From Halomonas icarae (GTDB lineage Bacteria; Pseudomonadota; Gammaproteobacteria; Pseudomonadales; Halomonadaceae): DNA of 64,000 nucleotides. Positions 1 through 8,237 of this stretch are shown here, piece after piece. The DNA is taken from the NCBI RefSeq assembly GCF_009901955.1, contig NZ_WUTS01000001.1:2621745-2685744 (forward strand). Direction: 5' to 3'. The notes below the pieces were generated by a model. It had not been told where the DNA came from and did no database searches. It saw only the letters and a program-made list of their open reading frames with translations. The translations under genes and the position numbers were made by a program. Numbering within the stretch: position 1 is the first letter of the stretch; each line of letters opens with the position of its first letter.

Positions 1-1
1 G

Positions 2-571
2 CAGTTTCCCCAATGCTGTGCGCCGACCCTGGTCTCGTGCAGCGAGACCGAGCTGCGTGCCTTCCATGCCGAGCATCAGGATGTGATTCTCAAACCGTTG
101 GACGGCATGGGCGGCAGCGGGATCTTTCATGTCGGCCCCGAGGGGCGCAACCTGGGTGCGGTGATCGAGACCCTCACCGAGCGCGGCCGGCGCCAGATCA
201 TGGCCCAGCGCTACCTGCCCGAAATCAAGGATGGTGACACCCGTATCCTGCTGGTGGATGGCGAGCCGGTGCCCTATGGCCTGGCCCGGGTACCGATGGC
301 GGGCGAGACCCGCGGCAATCTGGCCGCCGGCGGCAGCGGGGTCAGCCGCGAGCTCACCGAGCGTGATCACTGGCTGGTTGGCCAGGTGCAACCGATGATT
401 CGCGAGAAGGGGCTGATGTTCGTGGGACTCGATGTGATCGGTGACTTCATCACCGAGATCAACGTGACCAGCCCCACCTGTGTGCGCGAGATCGACGACC
501 AGCGTGGTACCGATATCGCCGGCCTGCTGATGGATGCCATCGAGCGTCGCCTTGCGGCGGCGCAAGGCTGA
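2..571 (+). CDS. gshB: glutathione synthetase, C-terminal part (cut by left edge)
   Basis: Joins gamma-glutamylcysteine and glycine with ATP to make glutathione in the cytoplasm. The reading frame is open from base 2, so the N-terminal pre-ATP-grasp domain lies outside the window. What remains is the ATP-grasp half: the ILKPLDGMGGSGIF glycine-rich lid, the KDGDTRILLVDGEPVP strand pair, the NLAAGG loop and the C-terminal EINVTSPTCVREI block that binds metal and glutathione; these are typical of proteobacterial GshB. It is followed 14 bases on by a tonB-like gene and then yqgE and ruvX, a common gammaproteobacterial order. Identity is secure; only the start is missing. Confidence 0.96.
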   Translation, partial: QFPQCCAPTLVSCSETELRAFHAEHQDVILKPLDGMGGSGIFHVGPEGRNLGAVIETLTERGRRQIMAQRYLPEIKDGDTRILLVDGEPVPYGLARVPMAGETRGNLAAGGSGVSRELTERDHWLVGQVQPMIREKGLMFVGLDVIGDFITEINVTSPTCVREIDDQRGTDIAGLLMDAIERRLAAAQG

Positions 572-585
572 GGCGCGAGGCCACC

Positions 586-1506
586 ATGACGCTTGCCGTC
601 GGCGACCCCATCCAGTATGCCCCGGTCACCCGCCCCTATCGGCGCTGGCTGGCCTGGTCGCTGGCGCTGCTGCTGCACCTGGCGATGATCGGCGTGGTGG
701 CGAGCTGGCAGTTCGCCGCGTCCCCCCCCGAGCGCTCGAGCCTCGACGTGGTGTTGGTGACTCGCCCCGCCGAGGCGCCGGTAAACGCCGAGGCCATCGC
801 CGAAACCGACCAGCAGGCGGCCGGCACCCAGCAGGAGGAAGCGCCTGCCGAGTCGCGTGCGGCCCCGGTGGAGGCCCCGGCAACGGCGCAGCAGGGGGCC
901 AGGGATGTCGACCCCGCCACGCCGGCACCACCCGAATCGGCCGAGCGGGTCACTCCCGATGCACCGCCGGTCGAGGAGGCGCCACCGGTGACGGAATCCG
1001 GGGCCGAGAGCCCGATGCCGCCGACACCCCGTGAGGCCCCTCTGGCGGCTGCTGCCGAGGCCGAGCCTCGAGTGGCGGCGCCAACCGCATCGGGCCGCGA
1101 CCTGCTCGCCGACGCCACCCGCAGCATTCGCGAGCAGGGCCTCGCCCCGACCTCCCGGGGCCTCGACAGTGCGGCCCCTCGCCAGGCCGCCCAGCGCGCC
1201 GCCGAGGCGCGCTATATCGATGACTGGACGCGACGTGTCGAAGCCTATGGCAATCGTGTGCATCCGGCACCGCGTCATCTTCAGGGCCAGCTGCGCATTC
1301 GGGTGGTAGTCGGTCGTGGTGGCGAGTTGCGCCAGGCGGAGGTGGTACAATCGTCGGGACATCCCGAACTCGACCAGGCGGCGCTGGATACCGTTCATGG
1401 TGCCGCACCCTATCGCCCCTTCGATGCGGGCATGGGCAACCTGGACACGCTCTCCATCACCCGCGTCTGGCGGTTCGGTCAAGGCAACAATTACGGCGTG
1501 CGTTAG
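586..1506 (+). CDS. tonB: energy transducer TonB
   Basis: 306 aa inner-membrane-anchored periplasmic protein that couples the proton-motive force (through ExbB/ExbD) to outer-membrane receptors. A basic N-terminus is followed by one membrane helix at about residues 20-42 (WLAWSLALLLHLAMIGVVAS), a long Pro/Ala/Glu-rich periplasmic spacer (about 50-200) and a C-terminal TonB fold (about 215-300) with the RYIDDWTRRVEAYGN and LRIRVVVGRGGELRQAEVVQSSGHPELDQAAL segments. The ATG follows a GAGG and lies 14 bases after gshB, so the two are probably co-transcribed. No exbBD is adjacent, which is normal for this locus. A TonB-family paralogue rather than the main TonB is possible. Confidence 0.9.
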   Translation: MTLAVGDPIQYAPVTRPYRRWLAWSLALLLHLAMIGVVASWQFAASPPERSSLDVVLVTRPAEAPVNAEAIAETDQQAAGTQQEEAPAESRAAPVEAPATAQQGARDVDPATPAPPESAERVTPDAPPVEEAPPVTESGAESPMPPTPREAPLAAAAEAEPRVAAPTASGRDLLADATRSIREQGLAPTSRGLDSAAPRQAAQRAAEARYIDDWTRRVEAYGNRVHPAPRHLQGQLRIRVVVGRGGELRQAEVVQSSGHPELDQAALDTVHGAAPYRPFDAGMGNLDTLSITRVWRFGQGNNYGVR

Positions 1507-1523
1507 AACCGCCGGGGAGTCTC

Positions 1524-2096
1524 ATGCAATCCGTGGAAAACTTCGGCCTGAAAGATCACTTTCTGCTGGCGATGCCACACCAGGAAGATCCCAATTTCGC
1601 CGGCACGCTCGGCTATCTGTGTGATCATGACGAGAAGGGCACTATGGGGGTGATCGTCAACCGCCCCCTCGAGCTGACGCTGGAAGCGCTGTTCGAGCAG
1701 CTCGACCTCGGCGGCGAGGAGAGTCCGCATCGCAACGCACCGGTCTACTTCGGTGGCCCGGTGCACAAGGATCGTGGCTTCATCCTGCATCGCGGCGTCA
1801 GCGATGAGTGGGACTCCAGCATTCAGGTCACCGACGAGGTTGCCCTGACCACCTCCATGGACATGCTTCAGGCGCTGGCCGCCGGTCGCGGCCCCGAACA
1901 TTTCCTGGTGTGCCTGGGCTGCGCCGGGTGGGAGTCGGGCCAGCTCGAGGCCGAGTTGCTCGACAATGCCTGGCTGACCGTGGAAGGGCGCAGCGATATC
2001 CTCTTCGAGGTGCCACCGGAGCAGCGACTGAATGCCGCCGCCGGTATTCTCGGTGTCGACCTCAATCTGATGACCCGTGAGGCGGGGCACTCATGA
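1524..2096 (+). CDS. yqgE: YqgE/AlgH family protein
   Basis: 190 aa cytoplasmic protein of the UPF0301/AlgH family. The N-terminus (LKDHFLLAMP...DPNFAGTLGYLCDHDEKGTMGVIVNRPL) and the central YFGGPVHKDRGFILH block are the family hallmarks, and the length is normal. AlgH was linked to alginate regulation in Pseudomonas, but the biochemical role of the family is unsettled. It lies 17 bases after tonB and just before ruvX; the yqgE-ruvX pair is widely conserved, so this is probably one operon with gshB and tonB. Confidence 0.93.
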   Translation: MQSVENFGLKDHFLLAMPHQEDPNFAGTLGYLCDHDEKGTMGVIVNRPLELTLEALFEQLDLGGEESPHRNAPVYFGGPVHKDRGFILHRGVSDEWDSSIQVTDEVALTTSMDMLQALAAGRGPEHFLVCLGCAGWESGQLEAELLDNAWLTVEGRSDILFEVPPEQRLNAAAGILGVDLNLMTREAGHS

Positions 2097-2124
2097 GCAG
2101 CTCCCTGATGACAGGAGGTCGTTG

Positions 2125-2565
2125 ATGGCCAGGCCAGGCGAGTGCATGATCCTGGGCTTCGACTTCGGCACCCGCCGCATCGGCGTGGCGGTGGGCAACG
2201 AGCTGCTGGGAAGTGCCCGGGAACTGGACCCATTGTCGGCCCGGGAGGGCATTCCCGACTGGAGACAGGTGGGGCGGCTTGTCGAGGAGTGGCAGCCCGA
2301 CCTCTTCGTGGTGGGTCTACCGCTCACGGCGGCGGGTGAGGAGCAGGAGATGAGCACCCGTGCCCGCAAGTTCGGCAAGCGTCTGTTTGGGCGTTACGGG
2401 GTGCCCTGTGAAATGGTCGATGAGCGCGGCTCCACCGGCGAGGCCAAGGCGATCGCTCGGGAGCGTGGCCACCGAGGCAGCTGGCGTGACGAAGGTGTCG
2501 ATGGCATCAGCGCGGTGCTGATCGTCGAACGCTGGTTCGTCGCCCGTGAGGGGCTGCCCCGGTAA
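2125..2565 (+). CDS. ruvX: Holliday junction resolvase RuvX / YqgF-type nuclease
   Basis: 146 aa RNase H-fold nuclease of the YqgF family, implicated in pre-16S rRNA 5' end maturation and annotated as a putative Holliday junction resolvase. The N-terminal MILGFDFGTRRIGVAVGN carries the first catalytic Asp, followed by the VGLPLTAAGEEQEMSTRARKF segment and a late VDERGSTGEAKA carrying the acidic residues. I chose ATG 2125 because AGGAGG lies at 2113-2118 with six bases of spacing; an upstream in-frame GTG at 2077 would overlap yqgE and has no such site. It is the last gene of the gshB-tonB-yqgE-ruvX string. Confidence 0.93.
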   Translation: MARPGECMILGFDFGTRRIGVAVGNELLGSARELDPLSAREGIPDWRQVGRLVEEWQPDLFVVGLPLTAAGEEQEMSTRARKFGKRLFGRYGVPCEMVDERGSTGEAKAIARERGHRGSWRDEGVDGISAVLIVERWFVAREGLPR

Positions 2566-2587
2566 GGTCTGATTCAGCGCTGACGCC

Positions 2588-3220
2588 TCAGGCGGCGCCG
2601 GGCCGCTTGAAGTCTCCTACCGAGACACCGGCAAACTTTTCCAGGAAGAATACCAGCGTGGCGGGGTGGCGGAAGCGCTCCTCGAAGGCCTCGCGCTCGG
2701 CGTGGCGACGGCGCGTCACGCTGGCGTGGTAAGCGTCACCGCTCTTGATCACCGTGACTCGCGACTCGCGCTCACCGTCACGACTCTCGGCCTGCAGCGG
2801 GCCCTCCCCCTCCTCCAGCATCGCCTCCAGCCGCCGGGCAGCCTCCAGCTCCTCGGGCGTGGCCCAGTGCGCCTGGTCGCGGTCACCGTAACGATAGAGG
2901 ATCACCAGCAGCAGCAGCGAGAAGATCGTGCTGGCCAGCATCCAGGTGAGCATTTCACCGGATAGCGACAGGCTGAATATCGCCCACAGCTGGATCAGGG
3001 CCACCACCGCCAGCACCGCCGCCAGGGGTCGCCACAGGCTCGGGCTCATGAACCCGCGGTTGAGGGTATACCCCCATAGCCCCACGACCGCCAGGGCACC
3101 GAGTGCGAGGTGAACCAGCGAGAGGGCACTGCCGCCGCCGGCCAGCAGGGCAATGGCCCCGACCAGCAGCAGCACGGTATAGAAGAGGGCCAGTAGCCGG
3201 TAGGCGCGTTGCAGATTCAT
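2588..3220 (-). CDS. four-helix membrane protein of unknown function
   Basis: 210 aa protein I do not recognise. Four hydrophobic segments are visible (about residues 8-28, 32-52, 63-83 and 88-108), followed by a hydrophilic cytoplasmic tail of about 100 residues with an acidic stretch (EELEAARRLEAMLEEGEG) and a basic RRRHAEREAFEERF region. It is convergent with ruvX, ending 22 bases from it, and stands alone before pyrB on the same strand. GC content matches the neighbours, so it is probably a lineage-specific core gene. No catalytic motif is seen. Confidence 0.75.
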   Translation of the reverse strand: MNLQRAYRLLALFYTVLLLVGAIALLAGGGSALSLVHLALGALAVVGLWGYTLNRGFMSPSLWRPLAAVLAVVALIQLWAIFSLSLSGEMLTWMLASTIFSLLLLVILYRYGDRDQAHWATPEELEAARRLEAMLEEGEGPLQAESRDGERESRVTVIKSGDAYHASVTRRRHAEREAFEERFRHPATLVFFLEKFAGVSVGDFKRPGAA

Positions 3221-3295
3221 GTCGTGGTGCCTCTTGCCGCCAAGGGGAAGGGATCACCCCTCAGCATAGGCGAGGGCAACGACTCCGCGCGTTGC

Positions 3296-4324
3296 CTACA
3301 GCGCCGGGTCGTCAACGCCCAGGCGAGACGGCACGAACCAGCGCACCGGCCGCAGCTCCCGCTCGATCAGCTCGTCCACCTCGAGCAGGGTAGCGAAGAT
3401 CGCCATGCGTACCGGGATGCCGTTGTCGGTCTGGCGGAAGACCGCCAGGCGTGGGTCGCCGTTGAGGTCGACATCGAGATCGTTGGCCTCGGGGCGGCTG
3501 TCCCGCGGCAACGGGTGCATCACCAGGGTGTCGCGCCCACAGCGAGTGTCGAGGAAGGCACGGTCCACGGTGAAGTCGCGTGACAGGCAGAAGCCCTCGC
3601 TCATCTCGGCGGTAAAGCGCTCCTTCTGGATGCGCGTGGTATAGACCACGTCCACATCGGCATACTCCTGGGCCAGGCTGTCGCGCTGCTCGACGCGGTG
3701 GCCCCGGGAGGTCACCAGGTCGATCAGCTGGCTGGGCATTTCCAGTCCCGGCGGCGCTACCAGGGTGATGCGCATGGGGGCGTAGAGGGACAGCAGCTTG
3801 ATCAGCGAGTGGACGGTGCGCCCGTACTTCAGATCACCGGTCATCAGCACATGGGCACCGGCAAGCTGCTTGCCTAGCCGGGTGAACTCCTTGTCGATGG
3901 TGTAGAGGTCGAGCAGGGCCTGGCTGGGGTGTTCGCCGGGCCCGTCACCACCGTTGATCACCGGTACATGGGTGGCGGCGGCGAACTCTGTCACCGAGCC
4001 AAGCTCCGGATGACGCATCACGATGGCATCGCAGTAGCCGCTCATCACCCGGCTGGTGTCGTAGAGCGACTCGCCCTTGGCCATGGAGGAGAAGGTGAAG
4101 CCGGTGGTGTCGCAGACGCTGCCACCGAGGCGGCAGAAGGCGGCATTGAAGCTGACCCGGGTACGGGTGCTGGCCTCGAAGAAGAGGTTGCCGAGTACGG
4201 CTCCTTCCAGCACGCGGGTGACCTGGCGCCGCTGGGCGATGGGTTCCATGCGGGCGGCTACCCGCATCAGGTGATCGACATCGTCGCGGGACAGGGAATC
4301 GACGGAGAGCAGATGGTGACTCAT
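3296..4324 (-). CDS. pyrB: aspartate carbamoyltransferase catalytic subunit
   Basis: 342 aa enzyme making N-carbamoyl-aspartate from carbamoyl phosphate and aspartate, the committed step of pyrimidine synthesis. Visible signatures are the carbamoyl-phosphate loop FFEASTRTRVSF, the DAIVMRHPE motif, HPSQALLDLYTI, the GDLKYGRTVHSL aspartate-domain motif and a VMHPLPRD loop. It resembles the E. coli-type catalytic chain but has a C-terminal extension of roughly 25 residues. No pyrI regulatory-chain gene is adjacent. I place the start at ATG 4324 because a GAGG lies eight bases upstream; the upstream in-frame ATG 4330 is too close to it. Confidence 0.93.
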   Translation of the reverse strand: MSHHLLSVDSLSRDDVDHLMRVAARMEPIAQRRQVTRVLEGAVLGNLFFEASTRTRVSFNAAFCRLGGSVCDTTGFTFSSMAKGESLYDTSRVMSGYCDAIVMRHPELGSVTEFAAATHVPVINGGDGPGEHPSQALLDLYTIDKEFTRLGKQLAGAHVLMTGDLKYGRTVHSLIKLLSLYAPMRITLVAPPGLEMPSQLIDLVTSRGHRVEQRDSLAQEYADVDVVYTTRIQKERFTAEMSEGFCLSRDFTVDRAFLDTRCGRDTLVMHPLPRDSRPEANDLDVDLNGDPRLAVFRQTDNGIPVRMAIFATLLEVDELIERELRPVRWFVPSRLGVDDPAL

Positions 4325-4423
4325 CGGCATGGCCTCGGCTGGGGCGAATGAACGGCCGCTAGTGTAGCGCTGAGGACGGCTGGCTTCATCGGTTGTCGCA
4401 TATAGTTTCATCTGAAACCTTTT

Positions 4424-4437
4424 GTGACCTGGGTCAA
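4424..4437 (+). promoter_or_regulatory. FNR/ANR/DNR-like box upstream of the DUF6455 gene
   Basis: GTGACCTGGGTCAA matches TTGAC-N4-GTCAA at all but the first base. Its centre (4430.5) lies about 41.5 bases before an expected transcript start near 4472, given a -10-like GATACT at 4460-4465. That is the class II geometry of CRP/FNR-family activators. The pattern and spacing are seen; oxygen or nitric-oxide control is inferred. Confidence 0.5.
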
Positions 4438-4501
4438 GGCACTCCCATGGAATAGCCGCGATACTCCCCACATGCCATTGCATCACGCTAGGAGAGACGC
4501 C

Positions 4502-4945
4502 ATGACAACTTCAAAGACGACTAGCACTTCTACTTCTCGCCAGCCGTGGTGGGTTCGTCTATCCGAACGCTGCTACACCGCATCTACGGCCCAGTTGGTA
4601 CGTGATGTACAGCATGAAGCTGGCTCTACCTATGATGAGCTGCTCACTGACCTGAAGAGTCCTCTGGAACCTGGTTTCGAGCGGCAGGTGGCGCGTCGGC
4701 TCCAGAGTGATAAGCCCATCGGTTTCAAACCGGCCCGAACGCTGATGCCGGTGATGATGCAGCGTTTCAGCCTTCAGGATGCTGAGCTGACCAACGACCC
4801 TGACTATGGTGCCATGCGCGCCACCTGCAATGGCTGCCCGGTTGTTGGTCGGTGCTGGAAGGCGATGCGTGGCGGAGCCGATGTGGAGGAGTGCCGGGGC
4901 TTCTGCCCCAATGCCGAGGCGTTTGACAGCCGCGCTGCTCAATAG
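4502..4945 (+). CDS. DUF6455 family cysteine-containing protein
   Basis: 147 aa protein of unknown function. Its C-terminal half carries the family pattern MRATCNGCPVVGRCWKAM followed by ECRGFCPNAEAF, five Cys residues spaced like a small metal- or redox-binding module; the N-terminal half is polar with a Ser/Thr-rich leader. The start is ATG 4502, with AGGAGA about ten bases upstream; a longer frame back to 4424 would read through the promoter. It is a single gene between pyrB (divergent) and an IclR regulator (convergent), with a strong terminator after it. The FNR-like box suggests expression under low oxygen or nitrosative conditions. Confidence 0.7.
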   Translation: MTTSKTTSTSTSRQPWWVRLSERCYTASTAQLVRDVQHEAGSTYDELLTDLKSPLEPGFERQVARRLQSDKPIGFKPARTLMPVMMQRFSLQDAELTNDPDYGAMRATCNGCPVVGRCWKAMRGGADVEECRGFCPNAEAFDSRAAQ

Positions 4946-4970
4946 GGAGTTGCGGCCAGGAAATGAACTC

Positions 4971-4996
4971 CGAAGCCTCGAGTGATCGAGGCTTCG
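4971..4996. terminator. bidirectional hairpin terminator
   Basis: Perfect 11-bp stem (CGAAGCCTCGA / TCGAGGCTTCG) with a GTGA loop, followed on the plus side by CCCTTTCT. It lies between the convergent DUF6455 and IclR genes and probably ends both transcripts. Confidence 0.8.
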
Positions 4997-5002
4997 CCCT
5001 TT

Positions 5003-5680
5003 CTAATCTTCAATCAGCTCGGCGAGCCGACGCGCGCATGCGATAACGGCAGTCGCTGCCCGCTCGATATCCAGGTCCTCCATCGCAACGACACCCACGC
5101 AGCTTTCCACCCCAGCGTCAGCGCTACGGGTGACTATCGGGCTGGCCACGCCTACTGCTCCTTTCTGGAGCTGCCCCTTCGTCATACTGTACCCCTGTTG
5201 GCGCGCTTCCCGGAGCGCCTCGCTGTCATTCGGCCGTGGCGGTCGGCCCGCGAGGATGGCGGTGCCAGCCGCCCCCTGAGACAGTGGGTGGCGACTGCCC
5301 AACCGGTAACCGACCCGCAGCAGGCCTTCATCCGGCTCGGCCACCAGCATCACGACAGCCTCATCGCCCTCGGCCACGGAGACGAAGGCGGTAGCACGGG
5401 TCTGGTGGGCAAGCTGTTCCAGCAGGGGCTGCGCCACTCGCCGCAGTTGGGGCTCGAAGTGAGCTGCCAGCAGGGCCACACCTGCCCCCAGTCTTAGCCC
5501 CCCCTCCTCGCCGCGAACGACCAATCCATGCCCTTCGAGGGTCGCCACGATGCGATAGGCGATGGCGCGATGCACATCGAGAGCCTCTGCCAGCGTGGCG
5601 ACGCTTACCGTTCCGTCATGTTCGGCAATGATCCTAAGGGCCCTCAGCCCCCTGTCTAGCGTCTGTAGCGTCGTGGACAT
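5003..5680 (-). CDS. IclR family transcriptional regulator
   Basis: 225 aa regulator. The N-terminal winged helix-turn-helix (about residues 5-60: LDRGLRALRIIAEHDGTVSVATLAEALDVHRAIAYRIVATLEGHGLV) is classic IclR, followed by the effector-binding GAF-like domain with the GYRLGSRHPLSQGAAGTAILA segment. It is divergent from the P450 gene and shares a spacer of about 140 bases containing two direct repeats, so it probably controls that gene and itself. IclR regulators often respond to aromatic acids or other catabolic intermediates; the ligand here is unknown. Confidence 0.92.
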   Translation of the reverse strand: MSTTLQTLDRGLRALRIIAEHDGTVSVATLAEALDVHRAIAYRIVATLEGHGLVVRGEEGGLRLGAGVALLAAHFEPQLRRVAQPLLEQLAHQTRATAFVSVAEGDEAVVMLVAEPDEGLLRVGYRLGSRHPLSQGAAGTAILAGRPPRPNDSEALREARQQGYSMTKGQLQKGAVGVASPIVTRSADAGVESCVGVVAMEDLDIERAATAVIACARRLAELIED

Positions 5681-5760
5681 GTCGAGACTCCTTCCTGAAG
5701 ACGTGTGTGCTCTGCCAGAAGCGGGATTGACGCCGCTATCTCGAGCGTCTATGTTTCATC

Positions 5761-5792
5761 TGTTCGATAAACACTACAAGATGTGCGATAAA
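5761..5792. promoter_or_regulatory. candidate IclR operator: paired direct repeats
   Basis: TGTTCGATAAA at 5761-5771 and TGTGCGATAAA at 5782-5792 differ at one base and are 21 bases apart, about two helical turns. They lie 30-60 bases before the P450 start in the AT-rich divergent spacer. Binding by the adjacent IclR protein is inferred. Confidence 0.4.
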
Positions 5793-5822
5793 AGTAAAAC
5801 ATAAAATCTTACGGAGCAGGTT

Positions 5823-8165
5823 ATGCGTCCAGCTTCCTCTTCTGCACCGACCGACATGGGGGGGTGCCCTTTTGATCGGTCGAACACCAAGGCACCCAAT
5901 GGGTGCCCGGTCTCCGCCGAGGCGGGTAATTTCGATCCCTTCGATACCCCCTATCAGCTCGATCCGGCCGAGGCGCTGCGCTGGTCCCGAGATCAGGAGC
6001 CGGTATTCTGGAGCCCCAAGCTGGAGTACTGGGTGGTAAGCCGTTACGAGGACGTCAAGGCTGTTTTCCGTGACAATCTGACGTTCTCTCCCTCCATTGC
6101 GCTGGAGAAGCTCACCTCAGCACCACCGGAGGCGGCAAAAATCCTCGAGGGCTACGGTTACGCGATGCGCCGCACCATGGTCAATGAGGATGAACCGGAC
6201 CACATGGAACGGCGCCGCCTGCTGATGGACGCCTTCCTGCCCGAGAATCTCGAAAAACACGAGGGATGGGTACGCGAGCTGGTGCGCGACTATATGGATC
6301 GCTTCATCGACAAGGGTCGTGCAGATCTGGTTGGCGAGATGTTTCGCGAAATCCCCTTGACCGTTGCGCTGCGCTTCCTCGGAGTGCCTAGCGAGGATGC
6401 CAAGGAACTGCGTAAATTCTCGGTTGCGCATACGATCAATACTTGGGGTCGCCCCTCTCCACAGCAGCAGCTGCAGATTGCCGAGGATGTCGGCCAGTTC
6501 TGGAAGACGGCACAGGAGATCCTCGACCGGATGCGTGCCGACCCCACCGGTGAAGGCTGGATGTATGACTCGATCCGCATGCATGAAACGCATCCCGACA
6601 TCGTGCCGGAGAGCTATCTGCGCTCGATGATGATGGCGATATTGGTGGCGGCACACGAAACGACGGCCTTCGCTACGGCCAACGCCTTTCGGACTCTGCT
6701 GTCGAACCGTGAGGCATGGAACGATATCTGCGAAAACCCCACACTGATTCCCAGCGCGATAGAGGAGTGCCTGCGCGTCGCGGGCTCCGTCGTCGCCTGG
6801 CGGCGCATCGCAACAGAGGACACGGAAGTCGGCGGTGTAAAGATTCCCAAGGGTGGCAAGTTGCTGATCGTGCAGGCATCGGCCAATCGTGATCCACGCC
6901 ACTGGGAGAATCCCGACGAGATCGATATCTATCGTCACAACGCGGCCGAGCACCTTACCTTCGGCTATGGCGCGCACCAGTGCATGGGCAAGAACATCGC
7001 TCGCATGGAGATGCGGATCATCCTCGATGAGTTTGTCCGTCGCCTACCGCACATGCAGCTGGTCGAGAACCAGACGTTCGAGTATCTGCCCAACACCTCG
7101 TTTCGCGGTCCGACGTCGCTATGGGTGGAGTGGGAGCCAGCGCAGAACCCTGAGCGTCTTACTCGCTCGGTGCTGGAGAATCCCACGCACTTCCATATTG
7201 GCGCTCCTATCAAGGATGATATCCTGCGTCGAGTCGTGGTCTCCGAGGTGGCCCGTGAAGCCGATGCGGTGATTCGAATCGATGTGGTCGATCCACATAG
7301 GCGTGAGCTTCCCGACTGGTCTCCCGGCGCACATATCGAGCTAGTCTCGGGTAAGTGGCGCCGCTACTACTCGCTGTGTGGAGAGCGCGGCGATCGTAGT
7401 CGCCTGTCTTTTGCCATTCTTCGCGAGCCCGAGGGGCGTGGTGGCTCGATTTATTTCCACGATACGGTGAAGCCGGGCGAGGTGCTGCATATTGCCGGCC
7501 CCAAGAACCACTTCCATCTGGACGAGACAGCAGCACGTTATACGCTGATTGCCGGTGGTATTGGCATCACACCAATTCTTGCCATGGCCGATCGGCTCAA
7601 GGCGCTCGGCAAGCCCTATACGCTCCATTATTGCGGTGCCGGGCGACGGACCATGGCCTTCCTGGAACGAGTCGAGCGTGACCATGGTGAAGCGCTGACC
7701 GTCCACGCCGGTGACGAGGGCTGCCGCCTCGACCTGCCAGGAGTGCTGGCCGGCCTATCCGAGGGGGAGCATGTCTACTCCTGTGGGCCCGAGCGCATGC
7801 TGGAGGCGCTTGAGGCACTAGCGGTGAACTGGCCCGAGGGTACACTGCATATTGAGCATTTTACTGCCCGCTCCAGCATTCTTGATCCCGAGAATGAGCA
7901 TGCCTTCGAGGCAGTGCTGGCGGACTCCGATCTGACGGTACAGGTCGGCAACGACCAGACTCTGCTGGAGGCGCTGACCGCAGCCGGCGTGGATGTGCCT
8001 AGCGACTGCTGTGAGGGCCTGTGTGGTAGCTGTGAAGTCGCGGTTATCGAGGGTGATATTGAGCACCGTGACCTGGTGCTGAGTCGTGCCGAGCGCGAGG
8101 CCAGTGATCGCATGATGGCTTGCTGCTCACGTGCAAAAGGAAAACGCCTGGTGCTCTCTCTCTAA
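5823..8165 (+). CDS. self-sufficient cytochrome P450 (CYP116B-type, P450-FMN reductase-ferredoxin fusion)
   Basis: 780 aa single-chain monooxygenase that takes electrons from NAD(P)H through FMN and a [2Fe-2S] centre to its own heme. The P450 domain spans about 1-440: oxygen-activating I-helix AAHETT (276-281), ExxR at 315-318 and heme loop FGYGAHQCMG with Cys387. A phthalate-dioxygenase-reductase-like module follows (about 465-690), with the RYYSLCG flavin motif and a GGIGITP nucleotide-binding loop. A plant-type ferredoxin ends the protein, with Cys 729, 734, 737 and 767. Length and domain order match P450-RhF/CYP116B enzymes, known for hydroxylation, dealkylation and sulfoxidation. An RBS-like GGAGCAGG precedes ATG 5823. 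The substrate is unknown. Confidence 0.93.
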   Translation: MRPASSSAPTDMGGCPFDRSNTKAPNGCPVSAEAGNFDPFDTPYQLDPAEALRWSRDQEPVFWSPKLEYWVVSRYEDVKAVFRDNLTFSPSIALEKLTSAPPEAAKILEGYGYAMRRTMVNEDEPDHMERRRLLMDAFLPENLEKHEGWVRELVRDYMDRFIDKGRADLVGEMFREIPLTVALRFLGVPSEDAKELRKFSVAHTINTWGRPSPQQQLQIAEDVGQFWKTAQEILDRMRADPTGEGWMYDSIRMHETHPDIVPESYLRSMMMAILVAAHETTAFATANAFRTLLSNREAWNDICENPTLIPSAIEECLRVAGSVVAWRRIATEDTEVGGVKIPKGGKLLIVQASANRDPRHWENPDEIDIYRHNAAEHLTFGYGAHQCMGKNIARMEMRIILDEFVRRLPHMQLVENQTFEYLPNTSFRGPTSLWVEWEPAQNPERLTRSVLENPTHFHIGAPIKDDILRRVVVSEVAREADAVIRIDVVDPHRRELPDWSPGAHIELVSGKWRRYYSLCGERGDRSRLSFAILREPEGRGGSIYFHDTVKPGEVLHIAGPKNHFHLDETAARYTLIAGGIGITPILAMADRLKALGKPYTLHYCGAGRRTMAFLERVERDHGEALTVHAGDEGCRLDLPGVLAGLSEGEHVYSCGPERMLEALEALAVNWPEGTLHIEHFTARSSILDPENEHAFEAVLADSDLTVQVGNDQTLLEALTAAGVDVPSDCCEGLCGSCEVAVIEGDIEHRDLVLSRAEREASDRMMACCSRAKGKRLVLSL

Positions 8166-8237
8166 TAAATTGATTATTAAAGAGTATTTATTAAGGCAGT
8201 ACGCTAATTCCAAGGCAAACAAAAAAGGAAGCCAACA

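Noticed and set aside
367-1482. Long minus-strand open frame of 371 codons
   Set aside because: It is antisense to gshB and tonB, has low-complexity Arg/Gly-rich content and no family motif; a GC-rich shadow.
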